NCBI GenBank assembly: GCA_051295955.1 | Contig: JBPDWA010000005.1 | Coordinates: 1 to 64,000, forward strand | DNA: 64,000 bases | Direction of reading: 5' to 3' | DNA from: Enterococcus faecalis_A | GTDB taxonomy: Bacteria; Bacillota; Bacilli; Lactobacillales; Enterococcaceae | Part shown: piece after piece, positions 36,178-44,556 of the stretch | How the letters are laid out: each line of letters opens with the position of its first letter | Position numbering within the stretch: the stretch's first letter is position 1 | The notes under the pieces: generated by a model | Seen by the model: only the letters and a program-made list of their open reading frames with translations | Told to the model about the DNA's origin: nothing | Database searches by the model: none | Program-made: the position numbers and the translations under genes

Positions 36178-37152
36178 ATGGCAACGTATTATGAAGCAAT
36201 TAACTGGAACGCCATTGAAGATGTAATTGATAAATCAACTTGGGAAAAATTAACGGAACAATTTTGGTTGGACACGCGGATTCCGCTATCCAATGACTTA
36301 GATGACTGGCGTGCTCTATCTGATTTAGAAAAAACAACGGTTGGCTATGTATTTGGTGGTCTGACACTTTTAGATACGGTTCAATCCGAAAGCGGCATGG
36401 ATCAGTTGCGAAACGACGTCCGAACTCCTCATGAAGAAGCCGTACTCAACAACATTCAATTTATGGAATCTGTCCATGCCAAAAGCTATTCATCCATTTT
36501 CAGTACATTAAATACGAAAAAAGAAATTGATGATATTTTTGAGTGGACTAACAATAATCAATACTTGCAATATAAAGCAGAACGAATTAATGAAATCTAT
36601 AAAAACGGCAGTCCTTTAGAAAAGAAAATTGCCAGTGTTTTCTTAGAAACCTTCTTATTCTATTCCGGTTTTTATACACCGCTGTATTATCTGGGCAATA
36701 ACAAATTAGCCAACGTAGCGGAAATCATCAAGCTAATCATTCGTGATGAATCAGTTCACGGAACTTATATTGGCTATAAGTTCCAGATAGGATTCAACGA
36801 GTTGCCGGAACAAGAGCAAAATGATTTGAAAGAGTGGATGTACAATTTACTGTACGAATTATACGAAAATGAAGAACGATACACCGAAGAGTTATACGAT
36901 GGGATGGGTTGGACGGAAGAAGTAAAAACCTTTTTACGGTATAACGCCAACAAAGCATTGATGAATTTAGGAATGGATCCGTTATTTGCGGATACCGCCA
37001 ACGATGTTAACCCTATTGTAATGAATGGAATTTCTACAGGAACAAGTAACCATGATTTCTTCTCACAAGTAGGAAATGGCTACTTATTGGGAACTGTTGA
37101 AGCCATGAAAGACGAGGATTACTTAATCGGCTTAGAGGGAAACAACAATTAA
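36178..37152 (+). CDS. nrdF: Ribonucleotide reductase class Ib, beta subunit
   Basis: The 324-residue subunit holds the dimanganese-tyrosyl radical. Metal ligands are seen in the helix with EEAVLNNIQFMESVHAKSY (Glu and His) and later in IIRDESVHGTYIG (Glu and His). The start is ATG with AAGGAGG upstream. The acidic C terminus (DEDYLIGLEGNN) is the docking tail for NrdE. A terminator hairpin follows at 37174-37213 and is shared with the convergent hemD gene. Confidence 0.96.
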   Translation: MATYYEAINWNAIEDVIDKSTWEKLTEQFWLDTRIPLSNDLDDWRALSDLEKTTVGYVFGGLTLLDTVQSESGMDQLRNDVRTPHEEAVLNNIQFMESVHAKSYSSIFSTLNTKKEIDDIFEWTNNNQYLQYKAERINEIYKNGSPLEKKIASVFLETFLFYSGFYTPLYYLGNNKLANVAEIIKLIIRDESVHGTYIGYKFQIGFNELPEQEQNDLKEWMYNLLYELYENEERYTEELYDGMGWTEEVKTFLRYNANKALMNLGMDPLFADTANDVNPIVMNGISTGTSNHDFFSQVGNGYLLGTVEAMKDEDYLIGLEGNNN

Positions 37153-37173
37153 TTATAATTCTGACTTTTTAGT

Positions 37174-37213
37174 AAAAAAGCACCCAGCTTACAAAAGGCT
37201 AGGTGTTTTTTTT
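37174..37213. terminator. Bidirectional terminator between nrdF and hemD
   Basis: AAAAAAGCACC-CAGC pairs with GCT-AGGTGTTTTTTT around TTACAAAAG. Runs of A and T on both sides allow termination in both directions. Confidence 0.8.
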
Positions 37214-37239
37214 GCGCAAAATTTAACTGTATTCAGTAG

Positions 37240-37881
37240 TTAGTGGATAATAGTTGCCGAATAGCCTGCAGCTTGAATGGCAGCTTGCGTTGTTGCACCA
37301 ATAGCAAAAAAAGTTAATGGCTGCGGGTTCGATTGATAAACTCTAGCAAACCTGTGCCAGGCTGAAGGGCTAGCAAAATAAGCTGCTGTAAGCAGATTTT
37401 GACTTAAAGCTTCTGCCAATAATGCTGAACTAGCTGGAGGATAACGATTTTCATAAGCAATAACTGCTGTTACTTGATGGGTTACTTCCAACTGGTTTTC
37501 AACAAAACAATCAGCTAATTGGCTTTTAGGATAAAAGATGGTAGTTGGTTGCGGATATTGCTTTTTAAAAGCAGCAATCATCGCTTTTTTGTTAGGGAAC
37601 GGACTGATAAATGTTGGTTCTATCCCGTATGAACGTACACAAGCAGCAGTTTTTTCACCAATAACAGCGATTTTACACGTTGTCGCTAGTAATGGTAAAA
37701 CTAGGTCAACTGGCGTTTGACTAGTGAAAAAAAGCCATTCACTCACCTGCAACTGACATCTTGTTACTGCTGAAAACTGACGATAATGAATAGCAGTTAA
37801 AGGAATAGTTAGCGTTTGATAGCCTAAGTGCTGGAAATAAATTTGGTCTTCTTGGTTAAACTCTAATGCGCGCGTCAACAA
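37240..37881 (-). CDS. hemD: Uroporphyrinogen-III synthase
   Basis: The 213-residue protein is assigned as HemD, which cyclises hydroxymethylbilane to uroporphyrinogen III. Sequence conservation in this family is weak. Visible hints are DWLFFTSQTPVDLVLP-like spacing (EWLFFTSQ), the AVIGEKTAACVRSYGIEP segment, and FASPSAWHRF with FFAIGATTQAAIQAAG near the C terminus. Genome context, eight bases after hemC, makes the call firm. It is somewhat shorter than the usual 240-260 residues. The start is TTG at 37881. Confidence 0.85.
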   Translation of the reverse strand: MLTRALEFNQEDQIYFQHLGYQTLTIPLTAIHYRQFSAVTRCQLQVSEWLFFTSQTPVDLVLPLLATTCKIAVIGEKTAACVRSYGIEPTFISPFPNKKAMIAAFKKQYPQPTTIFYPKSQLADCFVENQLEVTHQVTAVIAYENRYPPASSALLAEALSQNLLTAAYFASPSAWHRFARVYQSNPQPLTFFAIGATTQAAIQAAGYSATIIH

Positions 37882-37889
37882 AATTTTTT

Positions 37890-38768
37890 TTACCCCAGTA
37901 ACTGATACGCTTGTTGGGCTAATGATAAAACATCACTTCCTTTAAGGTGAACAACGTGTCCTTCAGCAGTTGGATTGAAAGCTAGAAAAGCATAAAAATG
38001 CCACAAATGGTCAACCTTTTCGGCAAAAGCTCCTACCGGTTTTTCACAATCGCCGTCCATTTTCTGTAAAAAAAGCCGCTCAGCTTGGGCTGCAATAGCC
38101 GTTTGCGGCTCGTTGATTTCAGCTAAATACTCACAAAGTAACACATCTGAACGACGACATTCAACACCCAAAATACCTTGTCCCACTGCCGGTACGCACT
38201 CTAAGGGAGAAAGTATTTGATAAGCTGGTAGTTGGGAAAAATAGTCCATTCGCTCTAAGCCTGCACAAGCTAAGACTGTACCCGATAATCGCTGACTGAC
38301 CATCTTCTCTAAACGAGTTTCAATCTTGCCTCTTAATGGCATAACTTCTAATACTGGGAACAAGCGCTGTAATTGCTTTTTTCGGCGCAAGCTACTAGTA
38401 CCGATTACCAGTTTCTGAGTCTTCATTTGAATAGCCGGCTCCCGCCAGATGATACAATCCAACGGGTTGGCACGCTGAGGCGTCGCTGCTAAAACTAATT
38501 CCTCAGGCAGGTGCGCCGGCATGTCTTTGAGACTATGAACCGCAAAGTCAATATTCCCTTGCTGCAACTGATGTTCAACTTCTTTGACGAAAACTCCCTT
38601 ACCGCCAATTTGTGTAAGGCAAGCTTGCTGATTACGATCACCTTTGGTAGATAAGCCAATAATTTCAAATGTTTGATATGGATTGACTTTTTTCAACAAG
38701 TCAATGACTATTTTTGTCTGTTTCATTGCTAGCGGACTTTTCCGTGTCCCAACTTTTAACGTTTTCAT
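37890..38768 (-). CDS. hemC: Hydroxymethylbilane synthase (porphobilinogen deaminase)
   Basis: The 292-residue enzyme joins four porphobilinogens into hydroxymethylbilane. Motifs are VGTRKSPLAMKQT at the start, the KGVFVKEVEHQL and HSLKDMP region with the catalytic Asp-type segment, GTSSLRRKKQL, and the dipyrromethane-binding Cys in DGDCEKPVGA (about residue 240). The usual LRGNVDTR is LRGKIETR here. It forms a pair with hemD, and with cobA, sirC and sirB should supply siroheme for NirB. The substrate-making genes hemA, hemL and hemB are not in the window. Confidence 0.94.
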   Translation of the reverse strand: MKTLKVGTRKSPLAMKQTKIVIDLLKKVNPYQTFEIIGLSTKGDRNQQACLTQIGGKGVFVKEVEHQLQQGNIDFAVHSLKDMPAHLPEELVLAATPQRANPLDCIIWREPAIQMKTQKLVIGTSSLRRKKQLQRLFPVLEVMPLRGKIETRLEKMVSQRLSGTVLACAGLERMDYFSQLPAYQILSPLECVPAVGQGILGVECRRSDVLLCEYLAEINEPQTAIAAQAERLFLQKMDGDCEKPVGAFAEKVDHLWHFYAFLAFNPTAEGHVVHLKGSDVLSLAQQAYQLLG

Positions 38769-39000
38769 AGTAACCTCTTTTTATATCTTATTCCTCTATT
38801 ATTATAATAGAAGATTCCGTTGCTTGCACCAATGCTTTTTCGATATCAAAGTACATCATAACTAAAAAACAGTCACCCGGTCTTCATTAAAGTACTGCCA
38901 AGCGCTCGTTGGCTCATCACTCCAAACCAGCACTAGGCAGTAAGGTTTTTTATTCAAGAATTAGGCAGCAATCAATAGTCCTATGTTTTAATGCTTTCAC

Positions 39001-39945
39001 TTACTTTGCTTGATATGCTGCTTTAGCTGCTTCATCAATAAATTTGATTTGCTCAAAGGCATGTTCAGCTAAATATCGCTCACTGATTTCATCAAAGCGG
39101 CGATCTCGCTTTGGGCCAACTTGGTGCCACCAAAGATCAGCACCTTGTTCCGTATAATGAATTAATTCAGATATTTGTGGCGGTCTGGAAGCAATCAACA
39201 AAAGGCGTTGCCCTTTTAGTGGTAAACGTTCATACCAATCAAAAGTTGTATGTTGCGCTACTACAGCGCCAATAATAATGATTGCCGGATTTTGAAGCTT
39301 ATGTTTAGCTAAACGAGCGGCAATGGTAGCCAGCGTACCGCTAACTTTTTTTTGACGTCCGTAAGTTCCCCACTGCACAAGCGCAATTGGTGTCGTTTCC
39401 GGAAAAACATCCAGTAATTGCGGCAAAGTTTGGCGAAAAGACTCCATGCCCATGTATAAACAAATAGTTTGCTGCAAACTGAGCGGCGTTAACTGTTCAA
39501 AAGAGCCCTGCTTCGTATAGCCAGTCATAAAACAAACGGATCCCGCTTGCCCTCTTCGGGTTAAAGGAAAGCCACTATAAGCCGCTGCTCCACTAGCTGC
39601 AGTAATTCCAGGAATGATTTCAAAAGGAATTACGGCTTGTTGAACGACTGCTATCTCTTCGGCTAAGCGACCAAAAATTTCCGGATCACCGCCTTTTAAA
39701 CGAACCACTTTGTCAGCATTTTGGTGAGCGTTAAGCAAGAATTGATTAATTGCTGCCTGGCCAATACTGTCTTGATAAGGCTGTTTACCCACGTAAATGA
39801 ATTTACAGTTTGGTGGACAATGAAAGAGCAAAAGCGGATTGACTAAGCGATCATAAATGACTACTTCGGCTGACGACAAACGCCTTTGGCCTTTACAAGT
39901 CAATAGTTCAAGATCGCCGGGGCCGGCGCCTACAAATGTAATCAT
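39001..39945 (-). CDS. cobA: Uroporphyrinogen-III C-methyltransferase (SUMT)
   Basis: The 314-residue enzyme makes precorrin-2 using two SAM. Methyltransferase motifs are VGAGPGDLELLT at the N terminus, VVRLKGGDPEIFGR (about 80-93) and IIPGITAASGAAAY (about 112-125), and the C-terminal NPAIIIIGAVV. It is about 60 residues longer than usual; the tail from RLLLIASRPPQ resembles the beginning of a HemD-like half, perhaps a shrunken fusion. ATG 39945 lies after TTGAGGTG; GTG at 39951 is in frame and overlaps the nirD stop. Confidence 0.92.
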   Translation of the reverse strand: MITFVGAGPGDLELLTCKGQRRLSSAEVVIYDRLVNPLLLFHCPPNCKFIYVGKQPYQDSIGQAAINQFLLNAHQNADKVVRLKGGDPEIFGRLAEEIAVVQQAVIPFEIIPGITAASGAAAYSGFPLTRRGQAGSVCFMTGYTKQGSFEQLTPLSLQQTICLYMGMESFRQTLPQLLDVFPETTPIALVQWGTYGRQKKVSGTLATIAARLAKHKLQNPAIIIIGAVVAQHTTFDWYERLPLKGQRLLLIASRPPQISELIHYTEQGADLWWHQVGPKRDRRFDEISERYLAEHAFEQIKFIDEAAKAAYQAK

Positions 39946-39947
39946 AG

Positions 39948-40250
39948 TCACACCTCAAGGTAAACGTCATCGCCGTCAAGGAATACTGAATAAGTTTTTA
40001 ATTGTCCAGTATCTGGTTCCTGCACTTTTCCATCTACTAAGGAAATCTTATAATCCCGCATCGGTTCGTAGAGATACGTTCCTGAAACCACACCTTCTAA
40101 AATTGGGCTGTCAGTTAAGGGACAGTAATCTTCAAGCGCATAAATAGCACCGTCTGACGTTTGGAAAAGGGCAATTTTTTTAGAGTCAATTTGAACCGAG
40201 CGACCTACTTGAGGCATAAGCTTGTTTTTCTGAGTTGCTAATATGCGCAT
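39948..40250 (-). CDS. nirD: Nitrite reductase small subunit
   Basis: The 100-residue product has a Rieske-like fold as in NirD. It keeps the strand pattern KIALFQTSDGAIYALEDYCPL and SGTYLYEPMRDYKISLVDGK, but lacks the Cys-His pairs that bind a [2Fe-2S] cluster, as NirD proteins do. It assists NirB in NADH-dependent reduction of nitrite to ammonium in the cytoplasm. Its ATG follows the nirB stop directly, with the ribosome site inside nirB. Confidence 0.92.
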   Translation of the reverse strand: MRILATQKNKLMPQVGRSVQIDSKKIALFQTSDGAIYALEDYCPLTDSPILEGVVSGTYLYEPMRDYKISLVDGKVQEPDTGQLKTYSVFLDGDDVYLEV

Positions 40251-42680
40251 TTATTCTCCCACCTTTACAACTTCTGGACGATCAATAGTATACATTTTTT
40301 CTTTCATGCTTTTATTTTGGATGACTTGTTTCCAAGTATCTTTGCGACCTTTAGCTGCGGTTGCTTCATTGAGAGCCGCCCACAGGCTTTGACGTTTTTC
40401 TGGGTCTAAAAGTATTTTTTGAACATGCTCAAAACCAAGTCGTTCAAGCCATGGTGCTGTTCTTTCTCCATAAATCCCCGTTTCACGATAATACTGGATC
40501 ATTGCTCCGCAAAGATCGATCACTTCTTCTTCTGTAGCAACTACTGTTAAAAGCTGAGCAGCTGCCAGTTCAGTTCCTCCATTGCCGCCGATTAAAATTT
40601 GAAAGCCATTTTCCACGCTGATAACGCCAAAATCTTTAACTGCAGATTCTACACAACTGCGAGGACAACCGGAAATGCCTACTTTAAACTTGTGCGGGGT
40701 ATCAATATATTCAAAACGCTCTTCAAGCTTGATTCCTAATTCCATGGTATTTTGAGTACCATAACGACAAAATTGATTGCCTACACACGTTTTTACCGAA
40801 CGAAAAACTTTCCCATAAGCCTGAGCTGCTACCATATCCAACTCTTCCCAAATCTTGGTTAAATCTTCTTTTTTTACACCATAAAGACCGATACGTTGTG
40901 AGCCAGTGACTTTCACCAAGGGTACTTGATATTTTTCTGCAACTTTTGCTAACTGCAATAATTGCTGCGGAGAGGTTTGCCCACCTCGCATCCGTGGAAT
41001 GACGGAAAATGTTCCGTCTTTTTGAATATTGGCGTGCATTCGTTCATTTACGATACGCGACGCTGTTTCGTCTTCATGTTCTTTAGGCCATGCAACGTTT
41101 AAATAGAAGTTGACAGCCGGACGACATTTTGCACAGCCTTCAGGCTGACGCCAGTTTAAGGCTTGAAAGACTTCCATTGTGCTAGTTAAATGCTTAGCAT
41201 AGATTTGGATCATTACTTGATCACGATTTAAATCAGTACAACTACAAATACCCGTTGCAGCTGTTACGGCATCTCCTAACTCGTGTTCTAAAAGAATTTG
41301 TATTTGGGTTTTACATTTACCGCAAGACGTACCGGCTTTTGTGACTTTCCCCACTTCAGCTACACTGCTCAGGCCTTGTTCACGAATTGCTCGCAAAATA
41401 CTTCCTTTATCAACACCGTTACAGCCACACACTGTTTCATCATCAGACCATTCCAACACATCGCTACTGGCAGATTCTTGCCCTGCAGCTTGTAAAACAG
41501 CAATCGATTGTAGCTCATTAATAGGCTGGCCTTTTTTCATCATGTTGTAATAACGTGGACCATCCTCCGTATCTCCGTATAAAATAATCCCTTGAATTTT
41601 TTGATCTTTAAGAAAGATTTTTTTATAATTACCTGCAGCGCTGTCAAAGGCTTCAATACTATCTAACCCTTCAGTAGCTGAAATATTTCCTGCTGAATAT
41701 AAGTCTGCGCCGGCAACCTTTAAAGAAGTAAACGTTGCCGTTCCTTGATAAGGTTTAATTTCTGCTTGATCGGTTAAAAGATCAGCCAATACTTTGCCTT
41801 GTTCAAATAAAGGAGCGACTAACCCATAGCATACGCCTTGATGTTCCGCACACTCTCCTACAGCATAAATTCCCGGACAGCTTGTTTCCATCAAATCATT
41901 GACGACAATTCCACGATTGACATTTAAACCAGCCGCTTGTGCCAGCTCTGCTGCCGGACGAATACCAATTGACATTACAACTAAATCCGTTGCTAAGGTT
42001 TCACCATTAGTAAAGCGCAAACCGCTGACATGGTAGGTACCTAAAATTTCTTGGGTGTTATAGCCAATCAAAAAGTTTAAGCCTTGCGCTTTTAAATCAG
42101 CTTGTAATAATTTGCCAGCTTTTTCATCCAATTGTGTTTCCATCAGCCATTCTGCTAAGTGAACAACGGTTACATCCATTCCTTGTTCTTGCAATCCTTT
42201 TGCAGCTTCCAATCCTAAAAGACCGCCGCCGATAACAACAGCTTTTTTGGCTGTAGCAGCGGCTGAAATCAGCGCTGCCGTGTCGTCAATCGTACGAAAA
42301 GCAAGGACACCGGCTTTATCTGCTCCTGGAATCGGCAGTATAAAAGGATGCGAGCCGGCAGCGATAATTAATCGATCAAAGGGCACCGTTACCCCAGTTC
42401 GCGTCCGAACAACTTTTGCCTGAGGCTCGATAGCAACAGCCTCTTCTTGATGGAGCAAGGTAAGACCATTTTCTTGGTACCATTCAAAAGGATTAGTGAT
42501 AATTTCATCAACCGTCATTTTATTCTGTAAAACATTGGATAACATAATCCGATTATAATTGGGATAAGGCTCTTTCCCAATAATTGTAATTTCATAACGC
42601 TGGTCGTCCCGATTCAGTATTTCTTCTACTGTCCGAATACCAGCCATCCCATTGCCAATTACAACCAATCGTTCTTTCAT
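40251..42680 (-). CDS. nirB: NADH-dependent nitrite reductase large subunit
   Basis: The 809-residue enzyme reduces nitrite to ammonium with NADH. The FAD/NAD domain (about 1-400) has VVIGNGMAGIRTVEEIL at the start and VVIGGGLLGLEAAKGL near 148. Two BFD-like [2Fe-2S] segments follow: CGCNGVD with SCGKC (about 418-456) and CSCTD with CAKC (about 479-519). The sulfite/nitrite reductase half (about 545-780) has the siroheme and [4Fe-4S] ligands in TCVGNQFCRYG (Cys 632 and 638) and SGCPRSCVES (Cys 672 and 676). All cluster ligands are kept. A 21-bp palindrome at 42744-42764 upstream is a likely NreC site. Confidence 0.97.
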   Translation of the reverse strand: MKERLVVIGNGMAGIRTVEEILNRDDQRYEITIIGKEPYPNYNRIMLSNVLQNKMTVDEIITNPFEWYQENGLTLLHQEEAVAIEPQAKVVRTRTGVTVPFDRLIIAAGSHPFILPIPGADKAGVLAFRTIDDTAALISAAATAKKAVVIGGGLLGLEAAKGLQEQGMDVTVVHLAEWLMETQLDEKAGKLLQADLKAQGLNFLIGYNTQEILGTYHVSGLRFTNGETLATDLVVMSIGIRPAAELAQAAGLNVNRGIVVNDLMETSCPGIYAVGECAEHQGVCYGLVAPLFEQGKVLADLLTDQAEIKPYQGTATFTSLKVAGADLYSAGNISATEGLDSIEAFDSAAGNYKKIFLKDQKIQGIILYGDTEDGPRYYNMMKKGQPINELQSIAVLQAAGQESASSDVLEWSDDETVCGCNGVDKGSILRAIREQGLSSVAEVGKVTKAGTSCGKCKTQIQILLEHELGDAVTAATGICSCTDLNRDQVMIQIYAKHLTSTMEVFQALNWRQPEGCAKCRPAVNFYLNVAWPKEHEDETASRIVNERMHANIQKDGTFSVIPRMRGGQTSPQQLLQLAKVAEKYQVPLVKVTGSQRIGLYGVKKEDLTKIWEELDMVAAQAYGKVFRSVKTCVGNQFCRYGTQNTMELGIKLEERFEYIDTPHKFKVGISGCPRSCVESAVKDFGVISVENGFQILIGGNGGTELAAAQLLTVVATEEEVIDLCGAMIQYYRETGIYGERTAPWLERLGFEHVQKILLDPEKRQSLWAALNEATAAKGRKDTWKQVIQNKSMKEKMYTIDRPEVVKVGE

Positions 42681-42743
42681 ACTTCCACCTCATTCACAAG
42701 ACTTTGTTCACTACATCACAATAAGAGATTTAGGTAGAAATTG

Positions 42744-42764
42744 ATATAGGGGAATGCCCTATAT
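42744..42764. promoter_or_regulatory. Palindromic operator upstream of nirB, probable NreC site
   Basis: ATATAGGG (42744-42751) and CCCTATAT (42757-42764) are perfect inverted arms around GAATG. The TAGGG..CCCTA core agrees with the GC-paired site bound by NreC in staphylococci. It lies about 65 bases before the nirB start and just after the sirC start. Confidence 0.65.
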
Positions 42765-42786
42765 ATTAAAAATGATGAAAAAAACT

Positions 42787-43236
42787 TCAATGGTTGTTAT
42801 TTTGAAGCCACTGTTGCAACGTTTTTTTAAGCTCCACACTTTTTCTCGGGTTGGCGCCAAACGTAGTCACTGCAAGGCCATAATCTCGTGCTTTGATCAA
42901 TGCCATATTGAAGAAATTGCTGCGTGCTGGCTTGATGGTATCATTGACTAATTGATAGGGCTCAATTTCAGCCGCCACTGATTGATTGACTACCGCTTGA
43001 TTTGTACAGATAAAAATTAGATGATACGCTTTAACATCGCCGGTTTGATAAGGTCTATTTTTCCACTCAAGGTCTCGTTGCCAAATGAGTTTGGCTAACT
43101 GTTCTGTAATTTCTGGTGCGATAATAGTCGGTCTGCCGCCAGCTGCAACTAGATCTTTTACTTTACGAGTCGCAATCTTACCGCCGCCCACTACCAAAAC
43201 CGCTAACCGTTTGACATCAATTGAAATCGGATACAT
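42787..43236 (-). CDS. sirC: Precorrin-2 dehydrogenase (siroheme synthase, CysG N-terminal type)
   Basis: The 149-residue protein oxidises precorrin-2 to sirohydrochlorin with NAD+. The N-terminal block MYPISIDVKRLAVLVVGGGKIATRKVKDL is the NAD-binding signature, and GAKPRKS-like VTTFGANPRKSVELKK stands near the end. It overlaps the end of sirB by about 20 bases. The ATG at 43236 is preferred over a GTG one codon earlier. The usual C-terminal chelatase part is short, and SirB likely supplies that step. Confidence 0.92.
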   Translation of the reverse strand: MYPISIDVKRLAVLVVGGGKIATRKVKDLVAAGGRPTIIAPEITEQLAKLIWQRDLEWKNRPYQTGDVKAYHLIFICTNQAVVNQSVAAEIEPYQLVNDTIKPARSNFFNMALIKARDYGLAVTTFGANPRKSVELKKTLQQWLQNNNH

Positions 43237-43912
43237 CACTTTGCTCCAGTCTTTCTAAAATAGCTTGTTTTAATTCAGCAGAATTCTCCAAAGTAGCTAA
43301 AAAATCATCCTGATTGCCACGAATAGCGACAATTTCAGCTTTGATTTTGTTGGCGATTGCGCCTTCTGTCAAAAACAAACGCTGAATCCCACAAGCCGGC
43401 TGATTTTTTAAAGCACGCTGATAAGGATGACTGCCTAAATACTGGGTCGGTATAATCGTCTTAGCCGTTCTTTGCGCCACCTTTTTTGCAATTTGTTCCA
43501 ACTGTTGATACGAAGCTTCATCATGGGGCGTTCCATGAGCAATTAACAAAATTGTTTTCTTGGCAGTTCGTCGGCTTTGCATGACCAAAAAGTCTTCGAC
43601 CGCTTGTGTTGTTCCTAACGGCGCTAATATTTGATAAGGCAACTGATCTTTCAAGCAGTTTTTAACACGATGAGGCAAGTCTTTTTGGACATGCGTTGCT
43701 GGAAAAAGCAAAACCGGCACAAAAATAATAGCGCTCACATTTTGCTGCTGTAATTCTTCCACAGCTTGTTCCAAGGTGTGTTGGTTTCCTTCTAACAAGC
43801 CTAGGCTCGCAGGTAATTTTATAGCTTGGCAAATAGAATCAATCAGCTGCAAGTTCACTCCAACAGAACCAGTCCGACGACCATGTAAGACAAAAATAAT
43901 TCCTTTCAACAA
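43217..43912 (-). CDS. sirB: Sirohydrochlorin ferrochelatase, CbiX/SirB type
   Basis: The 231-residue product has two CbiX-like halves: GIIFVLHGRRTGSVGVNL (His-10 as metal ligand) with VSAIIFVPVLLFPATHVQKDLP, and then TILLIAHGTPHDEASYQQ. It inserts iron in sirohydrochlorin, the last step of siroheme synthesis. The start is TTG at 43912 behind AAAGGAGTGAG. It overlaps sirC and follows nreC by 11 bases. Metal specificity is inferred from the NirB context. Confidence 0.9.
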   Translation of the reverse strand: MLKGIIFVLHGRRTGSVGVNLQLIDSICQAIKLPASLGLLEGNQHTLEQAVEELQQQNVSAIIFVPVLLFPATHVQKDLPHRVKNCLKDQLPYQILAPLGTTQAVEDFLVMQSRRTAKKTILLIAHGTPHDEASYQQLEQIAKKVAQRTAKTIIPTQYLGSHPYQRALKNQPACGIQRLFLTEGAIANKIKAEIVAIRGNQDDFLATLENSAELKQAILERLEQSDVSDFN

Positions 43913-43923
43913 CGCTCACTCCT

Positions 43924-44556
43924 TTAAAAATCAATTAGATGGTGTTTCAAGCTATAGCGTAATAATTTGGCGTAGCTATCCAATTTTAGCTTTTTGCGGA
44001 TATTTGCTTTGTGTACTTCTACAGTTTTCACAGAGATACATAATTTTTCGGCGACTTGTTTGTTATTATAACCTAAAGCAATTAAAGGCAGAATTTCTTT
44101 CTCCCGTTTGGATAAACTGCCGTAAAGTGGATCTTCCTTTTCTAAGAAGATCTTACTTAACATAGCTTCAGTATACCCGTCATAATAACGATAGCCTTGA
44201 TAGACCTTTTGTAAACAAGTAAATAGCTGCTCATCATCAGCAGTTTTTAAAATGAACCCATCTGCTTGTGCTTCAAGAGCTCCTCTTACATAGGAACGCT
44301 CATCGTACATGGTTAAGAGTACTACTTTGATATCTGGAAAAGCCTCTTTTAAGCGTTTCGTGGTTTGCAAGCCATTTTCTCCGGGCGGCATGCTAATATC
44401 CATCAGTACCAGATCAATAGGTTGATTCTCAACCTTTATAAATACTTCATTGCCGTCTGCCGCATCAGCTGTAACATGCATTTCCGGATGAGTGTTCAGC
44501 AAAAAAGCCAAGGCATTGCGGATCATAACATGATCATCAGCGACTAAGATATTCAT
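43924..44556 (-). CDS. nreC: NreC response regulator (LuxR type)
   Basis: The 210-residue regulator has a receiver domain (about 1-120) with Asp-Asp in LVADDHVMI, the phospho-acceptor Asp in LVLMDISMPPGENG and Lys in FILKTADD. A LuxR helix-turn-helix (about 140-205) follows, with LSKREKEILPLIALGYNNKQ. It overlaps the kinase gene by 20 bases. Staphylococcal NreC activates nitrate and nitrite reduction genes when oxygen is absent, and the palindrome before nirB fits such a role. Confidence 0.94.
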   Translation of the reverse strand: MNILVADDHVMIRNALAFLLNTHPEMHVTADAADGNEVFIKVENQPIDLVLMDISMPPGENGLQTTKRLKEAFPDIKVVLLTMYDERSYVRGALEAQADGFILKTADDEQLFTCLQKVYQGYRYYDGYTEAMLSKIFLEKEDPLYGSLSKREKEILPLIALGYNNKQVAEKLCISVKTVEVHKANIRKKLKLDSYAKLLRYSLKHHLIDF

